64,000 nt of DNA from Falsiroseomonas sp046052145 (GTDB lineage: Bacteria; Pseudomonadota; Alphaproteobacteria; Acetobacterales; Acetobacteraceae): contig JBJOMW010000014.1 in the NCBI GenBank assembly GCA_046052145.1, forward strand, positions 44,062 to 108,061, in the 5' to 3' direction. Position 1 is the stretch's first letter; each line of letters starts with the position of its first letter. A model generated the notes under the pieces. That model saw only the letters and a list, made by a program, of their open reading frames with translations, was not told the origin of the DNA and did not search any database. This document shows positions 36,229 through 45,533 of this stretch, one piece after another. Both the position numbers and the translations under genes were made by a program.

Positions 36229-36253
36229 CCCTCCCCCGCCTTGCGGGGGAGGG
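36229..36253. repeat. Dispersed GC hairpin, copy 1
   Basis: A 10-bp perfect stem (CCCTCCCCCG paired with CGGGGGAGGG). The flanking sequence to 36276 recurs inverted at about 51897-51941. It lies in the gap between the patatin and dehydrogenase genes. Confidence 0.7.
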
Positions 36254-36388
36254 CAGGGTGGGGGTGCGGAGGCAAGCGCGGCTCAGACAACATTCGCACT
36301 CCGACGCCTGCCAGCCTGCCTCGGCCCAGGAAGAAGGGGGAGTGGGCTTGCGGCAAGCGTGGCTCTGACATTCGCACCCCCACCCCGA

Positions 36389-36413
36389 CCCTCCCCCGCG
36401 CAGCGGGGGAGGG
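36389..36413. repeat. Dispersed GC hairpin, copy 2
   Basis: An 11-bp perfect stem with a GCA loop. About 40 bases around it (from roughly 36374) are nearly identical to 55425-55467, in the same orientation. Confidence 0.75.
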
Positions 36414-36424
36414 AGAAGCGGCGC

Positions 36425-37219
36425 TCACTGCGCAACCCAGCCGCCATCGATCGAGAGGCTCGCGCCGTTGATGGAGCCGCTGTTGGGGCCGACGAGGAAC
36501 ATCGCGGCTTCCGCGATCTCCTCCACCTCCACCCATTTCTTGGTGGGCTGGCGGTCGAGCAGGAAGTCGGTCAGCGCCTTCTCCTCGGGGACGCCGTGCT
36601 TCGCCGCCAGCGGGGCGACCTGCGCCTCGGCCAGCGGGGTGCGGACGAAGCCGGGGCAGATCGCGTTGCAGGTGACGCCCGTGCGCGCGACCTCGAGCGC
36701 CACCGACTTGGTCAGCCCGACCACGCCGTGCTTCGCCGCGACATAGGCGGTCTTGAAGGGGCTCGCGACCAGGCCGTGGGCGGAAGCGACGTTGATGATC
36801 CGGCCCCAACCCTTGGCCTTCATCCCCGGCAGCGCCGCCTTGATGGCGTGGAAGTTGGAGACGAGGTTGATCGCGATGATCCGGTCGAACTGCTCCTCCG
36901 GGAAATCCTCGACCGGGGAGACGAACTGCACGCCGGCATTGTCCACCAGGATATCGCAGCCGCCGATTTCGGCCTGGGCGGCCGCGACCATGGCGCGGAT
37001 CTCGGCGGGCTTCGACATGTCGGCCGGCGAATAGGGCGCCTCGGCGACGCCCATCGCCGCACCCACGGCGCGGCGGGCGGCGGCGATGTCCTCGGGCTTG
37101 CCGAAACCGTTCAGCATCACCTTCGCGCCGTCCTCAGCGAAGCGCAGCGCGATGGCGAGCCCGATGCCGGAGGTGGAGCCGGTCACGAGGGCGCTGCGGC
37201 CCTCCAGCAGCTTGGGCAT
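36425..37219 (-). CDS. bdhA: 3-hydroxybutyrate dehydrogenase (SDR)
   Basis: A 264-residue short-chain dehydrogenase converting 3-hydroxybutyrate to acetoacetate. The cofactor motif is TGSTSGIGLAIA, the NAG motif is LVDNAGVQFVSPVEDF and the catalytic Ser-Tyr-Lys are in NVASAHGLVASPFKTAYVAAK (Tyr about residue 158). The sequence agrees closely with BdhA. The start at 37219 has AGGACA upstream; an ATG 13 codons earlier is less likely. Confidence 0.9.
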   Translation of the reverse strand: MPKLLEGRSALVTGSTSGIGLAIALRFAEDGAKVMLNGFGKPEDIAAARRAVGAAMGVAEAPYSPADMSKPAEIRAMVAAAQAEIGGCDILVDNAGVQFVSPVEDFPEEQFDRIIAINLVSNFHAIKAALPGMKAKGWGRIINVASAHGLVASPFKTAYVAAKHGVVGLTKSVALEVARTGVTCNAICPGFVRTPLAEAQVAPLAAKHGVPEEKALTDFLLDRQPTKKWVEVEEIAEAAMFLVGPNSGSINGASLSIDGGWVAQ

Positions 37220-37264
37220 GTCGTCATGTCCTTGATCGGTGCAGGCAGCGGCCCGCAAGGTTGC

Positions 37265-38704
37265 TCAGGGCAGGCGCCAGAGCAAGCCGACAAGGCGTTT
37301 TGAAACGGTTGAGAGCAACTTCGGCGCGTAGAAATCCCCGGCCGCGCGCTTTGCTGCCTCGGCTAGCGTCGGATAGGGCAGGGTGAGGCCGGCGAGTGCC
37401 GAAAGCGGCAGCTTCCGGCCGATCATCACCCCGAACATCCCCGCCATCTCCCCGGCATGGGGGGCGAGCACGCCGGCGCCGAGCAGCCTTCCCTTCGGGT
37501 CCACGACCAGCTTCACCAGCCCATCCTCGATCCCTTCCGCGATGGCGCGGTCGGTCTCGGGCAGCGGGAAGCGGAAGGGGCGGGGGTCGAGGCCGCGCTC
37601 CAGCGCCTCGGCCTCCGTCATGCCCACCTGGGCGAGCTCGGGGCCGGTGTAGGTCACGCGCGGCAGCGCCGCGTAGTCCACGCGGGCGGGCAGGCGGAAC
37701 AGCATCCGCCGCGCCAGCACGCTGGCGTGGAGCGAGGCGACATGAGTGAAGGCGCGCGGGCCGATCCCCTCCGGGTCGGCGATGTCGCCGGCGGCCCAGA
37801 CGCGGCGGTTGGAGACGGAACGCAGCCCGGCATCGGTCGCGATCCCCTGCGCGGTGGCCGCTATGTTGCCGGCGAGCAGGTCGAGCCCCGCGAGGCGCGG
37901 CGCCCGGCCGAGGGCGAGCAGCAGGTGGCTCGCCGGGATGCGCGTGCCGTCGGCCAGCACCGCGAGCAGCCCGGCCGGGTCGGGCTGCACGCGGTCGAGG
38001 GTTGCGCCCTCATGCAGGGTCACGCCGTCCCGCAGCAGGACGCGACGTAGCCCTTCGGCAAGCTCGGGGTCCTCGCGCCCGGCGATGCGGCCGGCCTCGA
38101 CGAGGGTGACCTGGCAGCCGAGGCGCGCATGGGCCTGCGCCATCTCAAGCCCGATCGGGCCGCCGCCCAGGATCAGCAGGTGGCGTGGCTTTTCCTCCAG
38201 CTCGAAGATCGTGTCGCTGGTCAGCCAGGGGACGGGGCCGAGCCCCTGGATGTCGGGGACCACGGGGGCGGAGCCGGCGGCGATGACGCAGCGGCGGAAG
38301 CTCAGGCGCCGGTCTCCGGCGGCGATCTCGTCGGGGGCGGTGAAATGGGCGGAGGCCCGGATGACCTCCACCCCCATGCCGCGGAATCGGGCCTCGGAAT
38401 CGGTCGGCGCGATGCGGGTGATGGCGGCGCGGATATGGGCGCGGATGGCGGGCCAATCCACCTCGGGCTCGCTCAGCCTTATGCCGAGGCGCCCGGCCCC
38501 CCGCGCGGCGGCGGCGGCATGGGCGGCGGCCAGCAGCGCCTTGGAGGGGACGCAGCCGCGATTGAGGCAATCGCCGCCCATCTCCGCGCGCTCCACCAGC
38601 GCGACCTTGAGGCCGAGCGCGGCCGAGAGGGCGGCGGTGGACAAGCCGGCGGCGCCGGCGCCGATCACCACCAGGTCGAAATCGGGGGGGGTGAACAGGG
38701 GCAT
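37265..38704 (-). CDS. FAD-dependent disulfide oxidoreductase, mercuric reductase/lipoamide dehydrogenase-like
   Basis: A 479-residue class I flavin disulfide reductase. FAD motif VVIGAGAAGLSTAALSA, redox pair GGDCLNRGCVPSK (about residues 39-51), NAD motif LLILGGGPIGLEMAQ and RVWAAGDIAD are all present. At the C-terminus the usual lipoamide dehydrogenase HAHPT is YPT, so the active-site histidine is a tyrosine. Lipoamide activity is therefore doubtful; no N-terminal mercury-binding domain is seen. Substrate unknown. Confidence 0.88.
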   Translation of the reverse strand: MPLFTPPDFDLVVIGAGAAGLSTAALSAALGLKVALVERAEMGGDCLNRGCVPSKALLAAAHAAAAARGAGRLGIRLSEPEVDWPAIRAHIRAAITRIAPTDSEARFRGMGVEVIRASAHFTAPDEIAAGDRRLSFRRCVIAAGSAPVVPDIQGLGPVPWLTSDTIFELEEKPRHLLILGGGPIGLEMAQAHARLGCQVTLVEAGRIAGREDPELAEGLRRVLLRDGVTLHEGATLDRVQPDPAGLLAVLADGTRIPASHLLLALGRAPRLAGLDLLAGNIAATAQGIATDAGLRSVSNRRVWAAGDIADPEGIGPRAFTHVASLHASVLARRMLFRLPARVDYAALPRVTYTGPELAQVGMTEAEALERGLDPRPFRFPLPETDRAIAEGIEDGLVKLVVDPKGRLLGAGVLAPHAGEMAGMFGVMIGRKLPLSALAGLTLPYPTLAEAAKRAAGDFYAPKLLSTVSKRLVGLLWRLP

Positions 38705-38796
38705 GGTCCCTCCGCTGCCCCGCCTGGGTAGCGCGTGGCGGGGGAAAGATCGACTATCCGCGGGCGTCCGGATGAGGCCGAAGGGGACAAGGTCGG

Positions 38797-38825
38797 TTGA
38801 CGTGGGGGGCGCACGCTCCCTATAC
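38797..38825 (+). promoter_or_regulatory. Probable sigma-70-type promoter of rpmH operon
   Basis: TTGACG at 38797-38802 and CTATAC at 38820-38825 are separated by 17 bases, a good housekeeping promoter match. It lies 115 bases before rpmH in a region with no gene. Confidence 0.6.
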
Positions 38826-38939
38826 GGACGCCACATCGCCGGGGACGCCCGGGCGTGGCCCTGTGGCCATGCCGCTGGTCTGCCCCGGCGGCTTCGTTTG
38901 CAGATGGGCCGGATCGCTGTCTGGCCGCGGGAGTGTGTC

Positions 38940-39074
38940 GTGAAGCGTACCTACCAGCCTTCCAAGCTTGTCCGTAAGCGCCGCCATGGCTTCCGCAGCC
39001 GCACCGCCACGGTCGGCGGCCGCAAGGTGCTGGCGAACCGCCGGTCCAAGGGCCGGGCGCGCCTGTCCGCCTGA
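38940..39074 (+). CDS. rpmH: Ribosomal protein L34
   Basis: A 44-residue basic protein, the complete bacterial L34: KRTYQPSKLVRKRRHGF then RKVLANRRSKGRARLSA. It starts at a GTG at 38940 preceded by GGGAG. The order rpmH-rnpA-yidD-yidC that follows is conserved across bacteria. Confidence 0.96.
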   Translation: MKRTYQPSKLVRKRRHGFRSRTATVGGRKVLANRRSKGRARLSA

Positions 39075-39099
39075 ACCGCGAACGGGCGAGGCGCGTGCC

Positions 39100-39456
39100 A
39101 TGCCGGCGCGGCCGCCGCGCCTGAAACAGCGCCGCGACTTCCAGCGCGTGGCCGGCAAGGGCGCGCGCGCGGCGCGGCCGGGGCTTGTGCTCCAGGCGCT
39201 GCCAGCGCCGGGGCGGGGGCTTCGTGTCGGCTTCACCGCGACGAAGAAGCTCGGCAATGCGGTGGTTCGCAACCGCGCCAAGCGTCGCCTGCGCGAAGCG
39301 GCCCGGCTGATGCTGGGCCAGGGCCAGGCGGAAGGCTTCGACCTGGTGCTGATCTGCCGCGAGGCAACCGGGGCGCGCGATTGGACCACCTTGCTGGGCG
39401 ATCTGCGCGGTGCGCTGAAGCAGGCGGGCGTGGTCCGGCCGGAGCCCGCGCCGTGA
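39100..39456 (+). CDS. rnpA: Ribonuclease P protein component
   Basis: A 118-residue basic protein that helps the P RNA mature tRNA 5' ends. The signature RNR motif is in AVVRNRAKRRLREA (about residue 62), after GLRVGFTATKKLGN. It overlaps yidD by four bases (GTGA). Confidence 0.93.
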   Translation: MPARPPRLKQRRDFQRVAGKGARAARPGLVLQALPAPGRGLRVGFTATKKLGNAVVRNRAKRRLREAARLMLGQGQAEGFDLVLICREATGARDWTTLLGDLRGALKQAGVVRPEPAP

Positions 39457-39728
39457 ACCCGCAGCAGACGATCCTGCGCGGGGTGTTCCGCACCTACCAG
39501 CTAACCCTGCGGCCGATCATCGGCTGCAATTGCCGCTTCTATCCGCATTGCAGCGACTACGGGATGGAAGCGGTCGCGACCCATGGCGCCCTGAAGGGCG
39601 CCTGGCTGACCGGCCGGCGCATCCTGCGCTGCAACCCCTGGCACCCGGGCGGATACGACCCGGTGCCGCTCCCATCCGCTGCACCGGGTTCGGTCGCGCC
39701 GGGGGGTGAATTCGGGACGAAAGGCTAG
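39453..39728 (+). CDS. yidD: Membrane protein insertion efficiency factor YidD
   Basis: A 91-residue protein with the family core: LRPIIGCNCRFYPHCSDYGMEAV and GRRILRCNPWHPGGYDPVP. It starts at a GTG inside the rnpA stop. It supports YidC-dependent insertion at the inner membrane. Confidence 0.92.
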   Translation: MNPQQTILRGVFRTYQLTLRPIIGCNCRFYPHCSDYGMEAVATHGALKGAWLTGRRILRCNPWHPGGYDPVPLPSAAPGSVAPGGEFGTKG

Positions 39729-39739
39729 CCCTCCCCGTG

Positions 39740-41569
39740 ATGGACCAGAAGCGTCTCTTCGCCGCCATCGCCCTCTCGATCGGCATTCTGCTGCTGTTCG
39801 ACCTGTGGAACCGCCCGACGCGCGAGGCGGAACAGCGCGCGCAGCAGCAGCGGACCGCCCAGCAGGCCGCGGCGCCCGCGGCCGAAGTGCCGCTGCCCGC
39901 TTCCGCCGCCGGCACCGCGGCACCCGCCGCGCCCACGGGCGTGCCCGGCACGGTCACCGCCCAGGCCGCGACGCCGCTCCGCGCCGCAGAGCAGCGCATC
40001 GCGGTCGAGAATGCGAACCGCGTGCAGGGCTCGATCAGCCTCCGCGGTGCGCGCTTCGACGACCTGGTGCTGAAGGGCTACCACGAGACGGTGGACCGCA
40101 ACTCGCCGCTGGTGCGCCTGCTGGCGCAGCGCGGCAGCGAGCATCCGTATTTCGCGCAATGGGGCTGGAGTGCGGCCGATGGCCGCACGCGCGTGCCCGA
40201 TGCGGACACCGACTGGACCGCGGATGGCGCGCGGCTCGCGCCCGGGCAGCCCGTCACGCTCACCTGGGACAATGGCCAGGGGCAGGAGTTCCGGATCCGG
40301 CTGGAACTCGACGAGGACTACATGATCGTCGCGCGCCAGTCGGTGGTGAACCGCGGCGCGGAGGCGGTGCAGGTGCTGCCCTGGGCGCGCATCCGGCGCG
40401 AGCGCACGCCGCAGACCGCGGGCTTCTTCATCCTGCATGAGGGCTTCGTCGGCGTGCTGGATGGCCGCCTGCACGAATGGACCTACTCGGACGCGAAGGA
40501 AGAGGCGCAGAAGCGCCGCGGCCCCGCCTTCGAGCAGGAGGCGACGGGCGGCTGGGTCGGCATCACCGACAAATACTGGCTGACCGCGCTGACGCCGGCG
40601 GACCAGTCCACGCGCATCCGCGCTGCCTATCGCCATGTGGCGGATGGCGGGCAGGATCGCTGGCAGGTGGATGTGGCCACGCCTTCCGCCCAGACGGTGG
40701 CGCCGGGCGGCCAGGCGGAGTTGGCGACGCGGCTGTTCGCGGGCGCCAAGGAAGTGGCGATGCTCGACGCCTATATGGAGCGCCACAGCATCGCCGATTT
40801 CGACAAGGCGATCGATTTCGGCTGGTTCTACTTCATGACCAAGCCGTTCTTCCACGTGCTGCACTTCTTCGGCGTGCTGTTCGGGAATTTCGGCGTGGCC
40901 ATCCTGGTCTTCACACTGATCCTGAAGATCATCTTCTTCCCGCTGGCCAACAAGGCCTACAAATCCATGGCGCGGATGAAGATCCTGGGTCCCAAAATGC
41001 AGGAGATCCGGGAGCGCCATAAGGACGATCCGACCAAGGCGCAGGCCGAGATGATGGCGCTGTATCGGAGCGAGAAGGTCAACCCGGCTTCGGGCTGCCT
41101 GCCGATCCTGATCCAGATCCCGGTCTTCTTCGCGCTCTATAAGGTGCTGTTCGTCACCATCGAGCTGCGGCACGCGCCGTTCTTTGGCTGGATCCAGGAT
41201 TTGTCGGCGATGGATCCGACGAACCTGTTCAACCTGTTCGGCCTGCTGCCCTTCGACCCGATGCAATGGTCGGCGCTGCTGCACATGCCTGTCTGGGCCA
41301 TCCTGATGGGCATCACGATGTTCCTGCAGTACAAGCTGAACCCGACGCCGCCCGATCCGATCCAGCAAAAGATCTTCGCCTGGATGCCGCTGATCTTCAC
41401 CTTCATGCTGGCCTCCTTCCCGGCGGGCCTGGTGATTTACTGGACCTGGAACAACCTGCTCTCGATCTGCCAGCAGTGGTACATCCTCAGGCTTGACCAG
41501 CAGAGCCAGAAGAAGGCCGGCACCTGGGTTGCACCGGCCAAGCCCGAGAAGGCGGCAAAGAAGGGGTGA
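39740..41569 (+). CDS. yidC: Membrane protein insertase YidC
   Basis: A 609-residue insertase. The first helix is AAIALSIGILLLFDLWN, followed by an Ala/Pro-rich linker, the large periplasmic domain and the C-terminal helices. VFTLILKIIFFPLANKAYKS, GCLPILIQIPVFFALYKVL and FPAGLVIYWTWNNLLSI mark the conserved core. ATG at 39740 is preferred over a GTG one codon earlier. It overlaps engB by four bases. Confidence 0.97.
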   Translation: MDQKRLFAAIALSIGILLLFDLWNRPTREAEQRAQQQRTAQQAAAPAAEVPLPASAAGTAAPAAPTGVPGTVTAQAATPLRAAEQRIAVENANRVQGSISLRGARFDDLVLKGYHETVDRNSPLVRLLAQRGSEHPYFAQWGWSAADGRTRVPDADTDWTADGARLAPGQPVTLTWDNGQGQEFRIRLELDEDYMIVARQSVVNRGAEAVQVLPWARIRRERTPQTAGFFILHEGFVGVLDGRLHEWTYSDAKEEAQKRRGPAFEQEATGGWVGITDKYWLTALTPADQSTRIRAAYRHVADGGQDRWQVDVATPSAQTVAPGGQAELATRLFAGAKEVAMLDAYMERHSIADFDKAIDFGWFYFMTKPFFHVLHFFGVLFGNFGVAILVFTLILKIIFFPLANKAYKSMARMKILGPKMQEIRERHKDDPTKAQAEMMALYRSEKVNPASGCLPILIQIPVFFALYKVLFVTIELRHAPFFGWIQDLSAMDPTNLFNLFGLLPFDPMQWSALLHMPVWAILMGITMFLQYKLNPTPPDPIQQKIFAWMPLIFTFMLASFPAGLVIYWTWNNLLSICQQWYILRLDQQSQKKAGTWVAPAKPEKAAKKG

Positions 41570-42237
41570 GCGCGGGCGGGCTTCTCGAAGCGAAGGACGA
41601 GGTCGAGCGCGCCGCGCTGGTGGAAGCCGGCCGGCTTCTCTTCGCGCGGCCCTGCCGCTTCTTCTACGCATCCCAGCGCATCGACCAGTTGCCGCCCGCG
41701 ACCGACGTGCCGGAGGTCGCGCTCTGCGGCCGGTCGAATGTCGGCAAGTCGTCGCTGATGAATGCGCTGACCGGGCAGAAGGCGCTGGCGCGCGTCAGCC
41801 ACACGCCGGGGCGCACGCGGCAGCTGAACTTCTTCGACCTGTCCGAAGGGCGCCTGACCCTGGTGGACATGCCGGGCTATGGCTACGCCGAGGCATCCAA
41901 GCTGGTGAAGGCGGATTGGCAGGGGCTGATGTTCGACTTCCTGCGCGGCCGCCCCACGCTGCGCCGCGTGCTGCTGCTGATGGATGCCCGGGTCGAGACC
42001 AAGCCCGCCGACCGTGCCGCAATGGATCTGCTGGGCGAGGCCGCGGTGGCCTTCCAGCTGGTGCTGACCAAAGCCGATGCCGTGAAGCCCGCGCAGCTCG
42101 AGAAGCGGCTGGCGGAGGTGCAGGCGATTGCGAAGAAGCGCACCGCCGCCCATCCGCTGGTGCTCGTCACCAGCAGCGAGACCGGGCAGGGCATGCCCGA
42201 ACTGCGGGCTGAGATCGCGGCCCTCGCGGCCCCTTGA
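41566..42237 (+). CDS. engB: Ribosome biogenesis GTPase EngB/YsxC (YihA)
   Basis: A 223-residue GTPase for large-subunit assembly. G1 is GRSNVGKSSLMNAL (about residue 56), G3 is DMPGYGYA and G4 is TKAD. The start is a GTG overlapping the yidC stop (GTGA). Confidence 0.95.
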   Translation: MSAGGLLEAKDEVERAALVEAGRLLFARPCRFFYASQRIDQLPPATDVPEVALCGRSNVGKSSLMNALTGQKALARVSHTPGRTRQLNFFDLSEGRLTLVDMPGYGYAEASKLVKADWQGLMFDFLRGRPTLRRVLLLMDARVETKPADRAAMDLLGEAAVAFQLVLTKADAVKPAQLEKRLAEVQAIAKKRTAAHPLVLVTSSETGQGMPELRAEIAALAAP

Positions 42238-42292
42238 CCGAAGGGCGCGCCGGCCGCAAAGCGCGGAAGCCTAGTCCCGGGAACGCCCGACC

Positions 42293-43177
42293 ATGACCGA
42301 CGACGCGCTCGACCAGATGGCGACCCTTGCCGGCGCGCTGCCTTTCCTGAAGCGCTACGACGACCAGACCGTCGTCGTGAAATATGGCGGCCACGCCATG
42401 GGCGAGGAGGAGACGGCGCTCCGCTTCGGCCGCGACATCGCGCTGCTGGAACAGGTGGGCGTGAACCCCGTGGTCGTGCACGGCGGCGGGCCGCAGATCA
42501 ACGCGATGCTCAAGCGGCTCGACGTGAAGTCCACCTTCGTCCAGGGCCTGCGCGTGACCGATGAGCAGATGCTCGACGTGGTCGAGATGGTCCTCGCCGG
42601 TCCGGTGAACAAGCAGGTCGCCGAGGCGATCACCCGCGCCGGCGCGATGGCGGTTGGCATCTCGGGCAAGGATGGTGGCCTCGTCCGCGCCAGGAAGGTC
42701 ACGCGCCGCGTCAAGGACGAGGCGACGGGCGAGATGAAGGAGATCGACCTCGGCTTCGTCGGTGAGCCGGAGACGATCAACCCGAAGATCCTGAAGCTGC
42801 TGATCGGCGCCGATATCGTCCCCGTTGTCGCCCCCGTCGGCGCGAGCCCCGACGGGCAGACCTACAACATCAACGCCGACACGGTGGCCGGCGCGATCGC
42901 CGGTTCGCTTGAAGCCGAGCGGCTGCTGATGCTGACCGATGTGCGCGGCGTGCTCGGCCCCGACGGCAAGCTGATCCCGGAGATGACGGTCGCTGAGGTG
43001 CGCAAGGGCATCGCGGATGGCTGGATCTCGGGCGGGATGATCCCGAAGGTCGAGACCTGCATCTACGCCGTCGAACGCGGCGTGAAGGGCGCGGTGATCC
43101 TGGACGGGCGCGTGCCGCATGCGGTGCTGCTGGAACTGTTCACCGACGGCGGCGCGGGGACGCTGATCAGGCCGTGA
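42293..43177 (+). CDS. argB: Acetylglutamate kinase
   Basis: A 294-residue kinase of arginine synthesis phosphorylating N-acetylglutamate. VVKYGGHAMG binds ATP; VVVHGGGPQINAMLKRLD binds substrate; LMLTDVRGVLG and GGMIPKVETCIYAVERGVKGAVILDG complete the fold. Length fits the arginine-sensitive form. It is downstream of engB, and ends before a run of hairpins. Confidence 0.97.
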   Translation: MTDDALDQMATLAGALPFLKRYDDQTVVVKYGGHAMGEEETALRFGRDIALLEQVGVNPVVVHGGGPQINAMLKRLDVKSTFVQGLRVTDEQMLDVVEMVLAGPVNKQVAEAITRAGAMAVGISGKDGGLVRARKVTRRVKDEATGEMKEIDLGFVGEPETINPKILKLLIGADIVPVVAPVGASPDGQTYNINADTVAGAIAGSLEAERLLMLTDVRGVLGPDGKLIPEMTVAEVRKGIADGWISGGMIPKVETCIYAVERGVKGAVILDGRVPHAVLLELFTDGGAGTLIRP

Positions 43178-43367
43178 GGTGCAGCGGGGGCTCTGCCCCC
43201 GCACCCCCGCCGGGGACGATGATCGTCCCCGGACCCCACCATCTGTTTTCAACGCCGAAGGGGGAGGGGGCCGAAGTGCCCCCTCCCCCTTCGGCGTTAA
43301 ACAAACGTGGGTCCAGGGGCATCATGCCCCTGGTGGGGGGTGCAGGGGGGCAAAGCCCCCCTGCGTC
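43178..43367. repeat. Run of five hairpins between argB and glcB, with a 21-bp perfect stem
   Basis: Between the two converging genes lie successive inverted repeats. The largest is 43251-43298: 21-bp perfect arms with a six-base loop. Others are near 43186-43202, 43210-43232, 43312-43332 and 43342-43364. There is no T run. They may act as a two-way transcript end and block read-through between converging genes. Confidence 0.75.
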
Positions 43368-45533
43368 TCACACGGCCCGCTTCGCCTCGCGCCGGCGGCG
43401 GTGCAGCACGAATTCGGTGTAGCCGTTCGGCTGCGTCGTGCCTTCGAACACCAGGTCGCAGGCCGCCTTGAAGGCCACGCCGTCGAACTTCGGCGCCATC
43501 GGCGTATAGGCCGCATCGCCGGCATTCTGGCGATCCACCACCGCGGCCATGCGCTGCATCGTCTCCATCACCTGCTCCTTCGAGCAGATGCCGTGGCGCA
43601 GCCAGTTGGCGATGTGCTGGGCGGAGATGCGCAGCGTCGCGCGGTCTTCCATCAGCCCGACATTGTTGATGTCCGGCACCTTGGAGCAGCCGACGCCCTG
43701 GTCCACCCAGCGCACGACATAGCCCAGGATGCCCTGCGCGTTGTTGTCGAGCTCCGCCTGCACATCGGCCGGGGCCCAGTTGGTGTTCTCGGCCAGCGGC
43801 ACGGTCAGAATGTCGTCGAGCGACGCGCGGCGGCCGCCCGCGGCGAGCTCCGCCTGGCGGGCCGCGACATCCACCTCGTGATAGTGCAGCGCATGCAGGG
43901 TCGCGGCCGTTGGTGAGGGCACCCAGGCGGTGTTCGCGCCGGCCTTCGGATGCACGATCTTCTGCTGGATCATCGCGGCCATCATGTCGGGCATCGCCCA
44001 CATGCCCTTGCCGATCTGCGCGCGGCCGCGGAGGCCGCAGGACAGGCCGACATCCACGTTCCAATCCTCATAGGCCTTGATCCAAGCGAGGCCCTTCATG
44101 TCGTTCTTGCGAACGACGGCGCCGGCTTCCATCGAGGTGTGGATCTCATCGCCGGTGCGGTCGAGGAAGCCGGTGTTGATGAACACCACGCGGTCCTTCG
44201 CGGCCTTGATGCAGGCCTTGAGGTTCACCGTGGTGCGCCGCTCCTCATCCATGATGCCCATCTTGAGCGTCGCGCGCTTGAGGCCGAGCGCGTCCTCGAC
44301 GCGGGCAAACAGCGCGTCCGCCGCGGCGACTTCCTCCGGGCCGTGCATCTTCGGCTTCACGATATAGACGCTGCCCGCGCGGGAGTTCAGGCGCTTGCCG
44401 CGGATGTCGTGGAGCGCGATCGCGACCGTGCACATCGCGTCCAGCACGGTTTCGGGAATCTCCGCACCGTCGAGCGTCACGGCATCCGTCATCATGTGGT
44501 GCCCGACATTGCGCACCAGCATCACGGAGCGCCCGGGCAGCGTAACGGCGCCGCCGGCCGGCGTCTTGTAGCTGCGGTCGGCATTGAGGCGGCGGGTGAC
44601 AACCTTGCCGCCCTTCTCAAGGTCGGCGGTCAGGTCGCCCTTCATCAGGCCGAGCCAGTTGCGATAGACCGCGACCTTGTCTTCGGCATCCACCGCGGCG
44701 ACGGAATCCTCGCAGTCCTGGATCGTCGTCAGCGCCGATTCCAGCACCAGGTCGGCGATGCCGGCCGGGTCGTCCTTGCCGATCGCGCTGGTGCGGTCGA
44801 TGCGGATTTCGAGATGCAGGCCGTGATTGACCAGCAGCACGGCCTCCGGCGCCCAGGGCTCGCCCTGGAAGCCGACGCACTGGCCCGGCCGCGCCAGGCC
44901 GACCTTGCGGCCATCCTTCAGCGTGACGGAAAGCGCGCCGGTCTCGATCGCATAGCCCGTGGCCTCGGTGTGGGAGACGCCGCCGGCCAGCGGCGCGGCC
45001 TTGTCGAGCATGGCGCGCGCGAAGGCGATGACCTTGGCGCCGCGGGCGGGGTTGTAGCCGCGGCCCTTGGTGGCGCCGTCAGTCTCGGGGATCGCGTCGG
45101 TGCCGTAGAGCGCGTCATACAGGCTGCCCCAGCGCGCATTCGCCGCGTTCAGCGCGTAGCGGGCGTTGGAGACGGGTACGACCAGCTGCGCGCCGGCGAG
45201 CTGTGCGATCTCGGGGTCCACATCGGTGGTGCCGACCTGAACATCTGCGGGCTCCGGCAGGAGGTAGCCGATTTCGGTGAGGTAGGCCTTGTAGGCGGGC
45301 AGGTTGACGGGGCGGGCCGGGTTGGCGCGATGCCAAGCATCGAGCTTGGCCTGCAGCGCGTCGCGCTTCGCCAGCAATCCGGCATTACGCGGCGCCCAGT
45401 CGCGCAGGATCGCCTCGAAGGAGGACCAGAAGCGCGCAGGCTCGACACCCGTGCCGGGCAGTGCCTCGTTATCGATAAAATCGCGCAGGGCGCCGGCCAC
45501 ACCAAGGCCGCCGATCTGGACCGTTCCTGCCAC
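43368..45533 (-). CDS. glcB: Malate synthase G
   Basis: A 721-residue enzyme condensing glyoxylate with acetyl-CoA. The length and sequence match the G isoform (VYRNWLGLMKGDL, VGHHMMTDAVT, INTGFLDRTGDEIHTSMEAG, AGANTAWVPSPTAATLHALHYH, DNNAQGILGYVVRWVDQGVGCSKVPD). It starts at a GTG at 45533 with GGAG upstream; a longer frame upstream encodes only Pro/Ala-rich text and is unlikely. It is convergent with argB and divergent from the GntR gene, which may regulate it. Confidence 0.96.
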   Translation of the reverse strand: MAGTVQIGGLGVAGALRDFIDNEALPGTGVEPARFWSSFEAILRDWAPRNAGLLAKRDALQAKLDAWHRANPARPVNLPAYKAYLTEIGYLLPEPADVQVGTTDVDPEIAQLAGAQLVVPVSNARYALNAANARWGSLYDALYGTDAIPETDGATKGRGYNPARGAKVIAFARAMLDKAAPLAGGVSHTEATGYAIETGALSVTLKDGRKVGLARPGQCVGFQGEPWAPEAVLLVNHGLHLEIRIDRTSAIGKDDPAGIADLVLESALTTIQDCEDSVAAVDAEDKVAVYRNWLGLMKGDLTADLEKGGKVVTRRLNADRSYKTPAGGAVTLPGRSVMLVRNVGHHMMTDAVTLDGAEIPETVLDAMCTVAIALHDIRGKRLNSRAGSVYIVKPKMHGPEEVAAADALFARVEDALGLKRATLKMGIMDEERRTTVNLKACIKAAKDRVVFINTGFLDRTGDEIHTSMEAGAVVRKNDMKGLAWIKAYEDWNVDVGLSCGLRGRAQIGKGMWAMPDMMAAMIQQKIVHPKAGANTAWVPSPTAATLHALHYHEVDVAARQAELAAGGRRASLDDILTVPLAENTNWAPADVQAELDNNAQGILGYVVRWVDQGVGCSKVPDINNVGLMEDRATLRISAQHIANWLRHGICSKEQVMETMQRMAAVVDRQNAGDAAYTPMAPKFDGVAFKAACDLVFEGTTQPNGYTEFVLHRRRREAKRAV

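Noticed and set aside
38968..39099. Longer N-terminus for the RNase P protein
   Set aside because: The upstream frame overlaps rpmH and lacks RnpA similarity; the ATG at 39100 gives the normal family length.
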